A DNA stretch of 64,000 nt, from contig JAAYJE010000049.1 in the NCBI GenBank assembly GCA_012523095.1, positions 1 to 64,000 on the forward strand. Direction: 5' to 3'. This stretch comes from Actinomycetota bacterium (GTDB lineage: Bacteria > Actinomycetota > Thermoleophilia > RBG-16-64-13). A program made the translations under genes and the position numbers. Under the pieces are notes generated by a model. It was not told where the DNA came from, made no database searches, and was given only the letters and a program-made list of their open reading frames with translations. This document shows, in pieces, positions 60,886 to 64,000 of this stretch (its first letter is position 1; the number at the start of each line of letters is the position of its first letter).

Positions 60886-61296
60886 TCAGCTGAGGTCGCC
60901 GGGGCCGAGCACCCGGAAACCGTGTTCCACCAGCAACCCCTCGAGCCGCTCCAATTCTTCGGTCTTCAGTAGGAGCGAGTCGTGCGTCCCCAAGTAGATA
61001 TACTCGATATCGAGGCCCGACTCGGCCACCAGACGCGCCACCGCCGCCAGGACCCCGGGCTCGTTGGGCAAGAGGGCGCAGACCACCGGATGCTCCACCA
61101 CCGCGTACCCTCCGGCCCCCAGCAACTCCTTGGCCTTGTCCACTTGGTCGACCACCAGGCGGAGGATGCCGTAATCGATCGTGTCGGCGATGGTGAAGGA
61201 GAGAACGTTGACGTTCCCGCGCGCCAGCGTGGCAAGAGTATCCGCCAGGTGCCCCGGCTTGTTCTCGACGAATACCGACAACTGCGGAATGCTCAT
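60886..61296 (-). CDS. Tandem ACT-domain amino-acid-sensing protein
   Basis: A 136-residue protein made only of two ACT domains (about 4-68 and 71-134; QLSVFVENKPGHLADTLATLA, and CALLPNEPGVLAAVARLVAE). Such proteins often accompany PaaK-like ligases and liv transporters and are presumed to sense an amino acid; no DNA-binding part is present. ATG 61296 with GGGGGG upstream. It is the first gene of the six-gene transporter series that ends in the CoA ligase. Confidence 0.88.
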   Translation of the reverse strand: MSIPQLSVFVENKPGHLADTLATLARGNVNVLSFTIADTIDYGILRLVVDQVDKAKELLGAGGYAVVEHPVVCALLPNEPGVLAAVARLVAESGLDIEYIYLGTHDSLLLKTEELERLEGLLVEHGFRVLGPGDLS

Positions 61297-61363
61297 CAGG
61301 CCCCCCACACGATCGATGGACGCTTCTCAGGCGCGCCGGCCCAAAGTACGACGAACGGACGCT

Positions 61364-61387
61364 ATTCTAGTACACGGGATGCATATG
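61364..61387 (-). promoter_or_regulatory. Promoter of the ACT-liv-paaK operon
   Basis: On the minus strand TAGAAT (61369-61364), five of six matches to the -10 consensus, lies about 70 nt before the ACT-gene start. A weak TTCGCG stands about 18 nt upstream. The rest of the 188-bp gap shows no further recognisable element. Confidence 0.5.
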
Positions 61388-61484
61388 CGCGAACGGCGCG
61401 GGTGCAGGGCTCCGACGCTCGGCCCCTCGACCTGCCGATCATGAAGGGTCGGATGTGTCCACCGTCCACCGGCCGTAACGGAGG

Positions 61485-62735
61485 CTACCCTCCTGCCGGA
61501 CTAGGGCGCAGAGCTCCTTCGGTGTACTTGTTGCCTGCATTCCAAAGCAGCCACTCGTCGTAGCCCTGTCGTTCCGCGGCTTCGATCTCGGCCTTGACCT
61601 CCTCCACGCCGTAATCCACACCGTAGTCGTCGTCTTTGAGCCAGGGCCTTCCCTTCGCGCCCGTGCCGGCCAGCCTGCGGGTGGTGTCTTTCATTGCGGC
61701 GGTGATCAGTTCGAACGGATGAGCGTCGGGTTTGTCCAGTCCGTAGGAGCCGTCATCGTAGTGAGAGGGATAGACCATCGGACAGACGATGTCCACATTC
61801 ATACAGACCTTCTCGATCTTCTGTCCGAAACCTCCGTCGTCACTGGCGTGTACGGTCAGACCGAAGACATCCGCCGACACCCACACCCCCAGCTTCTCCA
61901 GTCGGTCCCTGGCGTAGGCCAGGAACCCCGCAATAGCGTCCTCCATCTTGCAGTACTTGCCTGGATATGAGGCTTTGGATATCGGACCGTCCGTGGGGAA
62001 GCGTACGTAATCGAACTGGATCTCCCGGAATCCGTGCCGGGCGGCATCCTCCGCCACCTGGACGATGTATTCCCAGACCTCATGGTTGTAGGGGTTGGTG
62101 TAATTGAGCCCCTTCCAGTCGGCCCACATGCCCCCTTCGGTGCTCTGCACCGCCAGATCGGGTCTGGCCTGAGCCAGCTTGGTGTCTTTGAAGCAAACCA
62201 CCCTGGCTATCGGGATGACGTCGTGCTCGGCAAGAGTGGCCAGCAATCCGTCGACGTCGGAGATCCGTTTCTCGACCAACCCCAGCTCCTTCGCAAAGGC
62301 TACGTCCGCGTCGTAGGTCACCATCCCCAGGTCTTCTTTTATATCGATGACGAACGCGTTGATCTCCGTTCTGTCGGCCAGTCCCAGCAACTTGGTCATC
62401 CTGCCGGCGTCTCCCGCCACATAGCTGGTCACGTAGACCCCTTTGACGGGCACATAGGCGAGGTCGCGAAGAGCGACCAGGTCCACCAACGGCTCGATCT
62501 TGTACTCAGCGTCAACCGGCATCACGGAGGGCAGGGTCACGGAGCCCCCTTCGGACTTCCAAGGGAAACCCGGGCCACCCACCATCACGCTCCCCAGAGC
62601 CCAAAGGAGTATGAATCCCACCGCGAACCCGGCCGCTCCCAAGAAGGCGATGAAGGCCAAACGGATCCCTGCGCCTCGGCGCGGCCGGACAGGTCGGGGG
62701 TGACGGGGATTCCTGCTGGAGCGGACTTGAGCCAT
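61485..62735 (-). CDS. Membrane-anchored DUF4015 putative glycoside hydrolase
   Basis: A 416-residue protein with a very basic cytoplasmic start (RNPRHPRPVRPRRG), one transmembrane helix (about 25-50) and an extracellular TIM-barrel-like DUF4015 domain. Characteristic patterns are VKGVYVTSYVAG, INAFVIDIKEDLG, GFREIQFDYVRFPTDG, VSADVFGLT, DIVCPMVYPSHY and YDEWLLWNAGNKY. DUF4015 is assigned to glycoside-hydrolase-like barrels; the substrate is unknown, presumably a wall or surface polysaccharide. ATG start 9 nt after a TACACT box. Divergent from the polysaccharide deacetylase. Confidence 0.88.
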   Translation of the reverse strand: MAQVRSSRNPRHPRPVRPRRGAGIRLAFIAFLGAAGFAVGFILLWALGSVMVGGPGFPWKSEGGSVTLPSVMPVDAEYKIEPLVDLVALRDLAYVPVKGVYVTSYVAGDAGRMTKLLGLADRTEINAFVIDIKEDLGMVTYDADVAFAKELGLVEKRISDVDGLLATLAEHDVIPIARVVCFKDTKLAQARPDLAVQSTEGGMWADWKGLNYTNPYNHEVWEYIVQVAEDAARHGFREIQFDYVRFPTDGPISKASYPGKYCKMEDAIAGFLAYARDRLEKLGVWVSADVFGLTVHASDDGGFGQKIEKVCMNVDIVCPMVYPSHYDDGSYGLDKPDAHPFELITAAMKDTTRRLAGTGAKGRPWLKDDDYGVDYGVEEVKAEIEAAERQGYDEWLLWNAGNKYTEGALRPSPAGG

Positions 62736-62744
62736 GGCCCGGAC

Positions 62745-62770
62745 AGTGTATCAGAGCCTTCTGCTAAACT
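62745..62770. promoter_or_regulatory. Overlapping divergent promoters of the DUF4015 and deacetylase genes
   Basis: The 44-bp gap holds TACACT on the minus strand (62750-62745) and TAAACT on the plus strand (62765-62770). Each ends exactly 9 nt before the start codon it faces, so both mRNAs would have leaders of only about 2-3 nt. Neither gene has a Shine-Dalgarno sequence, as expected for near-leaderless messages. Confidence 0.55.
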
Positions 62771-62779
62771 CTTCCCGCT

Positions 62780-63877
62780 ATGCGGCGAGATAAGGTCTTC
62801 CGATTCGTCATTCTTACCTTCGCGATAGGCGCCTTCATCGGTCTCATCGGGGGGCTGGCGTTCGGCGGTGGGTCGGGCCGGAGCACGCCCAGACAGTCCG
62901 CCAAGACCTCCGACCACTCCCAGGCCGACGCCACCGATCCGTCGGCCGATACATCCACCATCTACGAGCCTATGACCCCCGAACGAGCGAAGGCCATCGG
63001 CGCCAACGAGATGGGCCGGCTCCTGGTGCTCATGTACCACCATTTCGGCCCCGAAGAAGCCGAGTGGACCCGCACCCCCGCCAATTTCCGCAGTGATCTG
63101 GCTCTGCTCAAAGCCGAGGGCTTCTACCCTGTCAACGTGCGCGACCTGGTCACCGGCAACATCGATATACCCGCCGGGAAGACACCGGTCGTCCTCACCT
63201 TCGACGACTCCAGCTCCGGGCAGTACCGTATCCTCGACGACGGCGCCATCGATCCCGACTGCGCCGTAGCCATAATGCAGCAGGCCGTAGACGACGGGGA
63301 TTGGGCCTCGCGGGCCTCCTTCTTCTGCCTCATCGACGTGGACTCCAGGGATCGCGAGATCTTCGGCCAGGAGAGCGTCAGGAAGGAGAAGCTCAGGAAC
63401 CTGGTCGACTGGGGGTACGAGGTCGGCAGTCATACGGTGACCCACCTGGATCTCAGCAAAGCCTCGGAAGAAGAGGCTGTGAAGCAACTTGCTCAGTCCA
63501 AGTCGATCCTGGAAGGACTCATCGGCAACAGCTACGAAGTCACGAGCCTCGCCATCCCCTTCGGCTCCTACCCTGAGTCCGACAGCATCCTCGCGGGCGG
63601 CCGGTACGAAGACATCACGTACGCGTATACGGCGGCCCTCTCGCTGGGCGCAGTGCCTTGTCCCTCCCCGTTCTCGACGGAATTCAGACCGCTCCACATC
63701 CCGCGTATCAGAGGCAGCGCCGATTTCATCACCGACGCCATCAAGGCGCTCAAGAAGAACCCCGGGATGCGCTACATCTCAGACGGCGACCCCATCACCA
63801 TCTCCGCGCCGCACGACCTCCCCACCGAACTGGGAAAGCTCCCGGACGATCTGGGTCGCCAGATCATCCGCTACTGA
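62780..63877 (+). CDS. Membrane-anchored polysaccharide deacetylase
   Basis: A 365-residue NodB-homology (CE4) protein with one N-terminal helix (about 8-30), a Ser/Thr/Asp linker, then LVLMYHHFG and VVLTFDDSSSGQYR (motif 1, metal Asp pair). GSHTVTHLDLS (motif 2, H-x3-H) and IPFGSYPE (motif 3-like) follow. An insertion between motifs 1 and 2 carries DGDWASRASFFC. It probably de-N-acetylates peptidoglycan or another wall polymer outside the membrane. ATG start without a Shine-Dalgarno. Confidence 0.92.
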   Translation: MRRDKVFRFVILTFAIGAFIGLIGGLAFGGGSGRSTPRQSAKTSDHSQADATDPSADTSTIYEPMTPERAKAIGANEMGRLLVLMYHHFGPEEAEWTRTPANFRSDLALLKAEGFYPVNVRDLVTGNIDIPAGKTPVVLTFDDSSSGQYRILDDGAIDPDCAVAIMQQAVDDGDWASRASFFCLIDVDSRDREIFGQESVRKEKLRNLVDWGYEVGSHTVTHLDLSKASEEEAVKQLAQSKSILEGLIGNSYEVTSLAIPFGSYPESDSILAGGRYEDITYAYTAALSLGAVPCPSPFSTEFRPLHIPRIRGSADFITDAIKALKKNPGMRYISDGDPITISAPHDLPTELGKLPDDLGRQIIRY

Positions 63878-64000
63878 CCACGCGACCGAGGGGATCGAGA
63901 AGCCTGCGGGGCCCGTTTCAGATCCGGCCCGTCGCCGCCTTCCACCACCTCAGACACGCCGCCGCAGAGCCCGCAGGCGTATCGCTCACCGGCCTTCGCG
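63871..64000 (-). CDS. Partial small zinc/iron-ribbon protein (desulforedoxin-like N-terminus), cut by the window edge
   Basis: A minus-strand frame runs from the edge to a stop at 63871 (42 codons visible), overlapping the end of the deacetylase by 7 nt. Its start GERYACGLCGGVSEVVEGGDG resembles the N-terminal knuckle of desulforedoxin and superoxide reductases (GERYxCxxCG...EVVxGG). The second CC pair of that fold is missing; a basic tail (SRSPRSRGQ) follows. It could be a divergent redox or zinc ribbon, or a chance frame; the start is outside the window. Confidence 0.35.
   Translation of the reverse strand, partial: AKAGERYACGLCGGVSEVVEGGDGPDLKRAPQASRSPRSRGQ

Noticed and set aside
62585-63697. 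370-codon open frame antisense to the polysaccharide deacetylase
   Set aside because: It mirrors the codon bias of the NodB-type gene, which has clear catalytic motifs; the antisense product matches no family and lacks a ribosome site.

Overview
The window is a nearly gap-free block of bacterial housekeeping genes. About 60 protein genes are supported, almost all on the minus strand; only rpmB and a polysaccharide deacetylase lie on the plus strand. The DNA is GC-rich by eye, GTG and TTG starts are frequent, and most junctions are 1-14 nt overlaps, which suggests translational coupling. The gene order (alaS-ruvX-mltG-aroE; yajC-secD-secF; relA-hisS-aspS), a SigB/SigF-type sigma factor, absence of outer-membrane genes, single-membrane envelope proteins, QueH rather than QueG, rubredoxin and a possible desulforedoxin suggest a deep-branching, probably anaerobic, Gram-positive-type bacterium, most likely an actinobacterial lineage. 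This assignment is inference. No transposon, phage, CRISPR array or tRNA/rRNA gene was seen.

Layout, read leftward in the direction of transcription from the right end. 62780-63877 (plus) is a membrane-anchored polysaccharide deacetylase, divergent from a DUF4015 glycosidase-like protein (61485-62735). Next is a branched-chain amino-acid-type ABC transporter operon that opens with a tandem-ACT protein and closes with a PaaK-like CoA ligase (61296 to 54909). Then come metK-priA-def-fmt-rpe (54825-48914) and an FMN riboswitch with terminator controlling ribD-ribE-ribBA-ribH (48860-45097). rpmB faces the end of ribH. A DUF1858 protein, an Asp23 protein, FakA, DegV (fatty-acid kinase pair), RecG, RsmD, CoaD, a coiled-coil protein, DUF177 and L32 follow. 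After a terminator come an EF-G-like GTPase, rubredoxin and an RpiR-family regulator.

From 33205 leftward lie yebC-ruvC-ruvA-ruvB-queH-queA-tgt-yajC-secD-secF, a phasin-like protein, an ABC1/UbiB kinase, recJ, relA, a metallo-beta-lactamase-fold protein, hisS and aspS: Holliday-junction processing, queuosine tRNA modification, protein export, recombination, stringent response and tRNA charging. Downstream of aspS is a 0.33 kb non-coding gap with a sigma70-type promoter and a self-complementary RNA with a 21-bp closing helix, proposed here as a 6S RNA. Beyond it are a thioredoxin-fold lipoprotein without catalytic cysteines, mnmA, two envelope-stress-type proteins (DUF948, YtxH), an anti-sigma-like protein, a SigB/SigF-type sigma factor, alaS, ruvX, mltG, aroE and the type IV pilus genes pilB-pilT-pilC, ending in a terminator.

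No clearly new multi-gene defence or metabolic system is visible. The most interesting items are the 6S-like RNA, the CoA ligase and EF-G paralogue with altered core motifs, the degenerate anti-sigma partner, and a possible ATC start codon.
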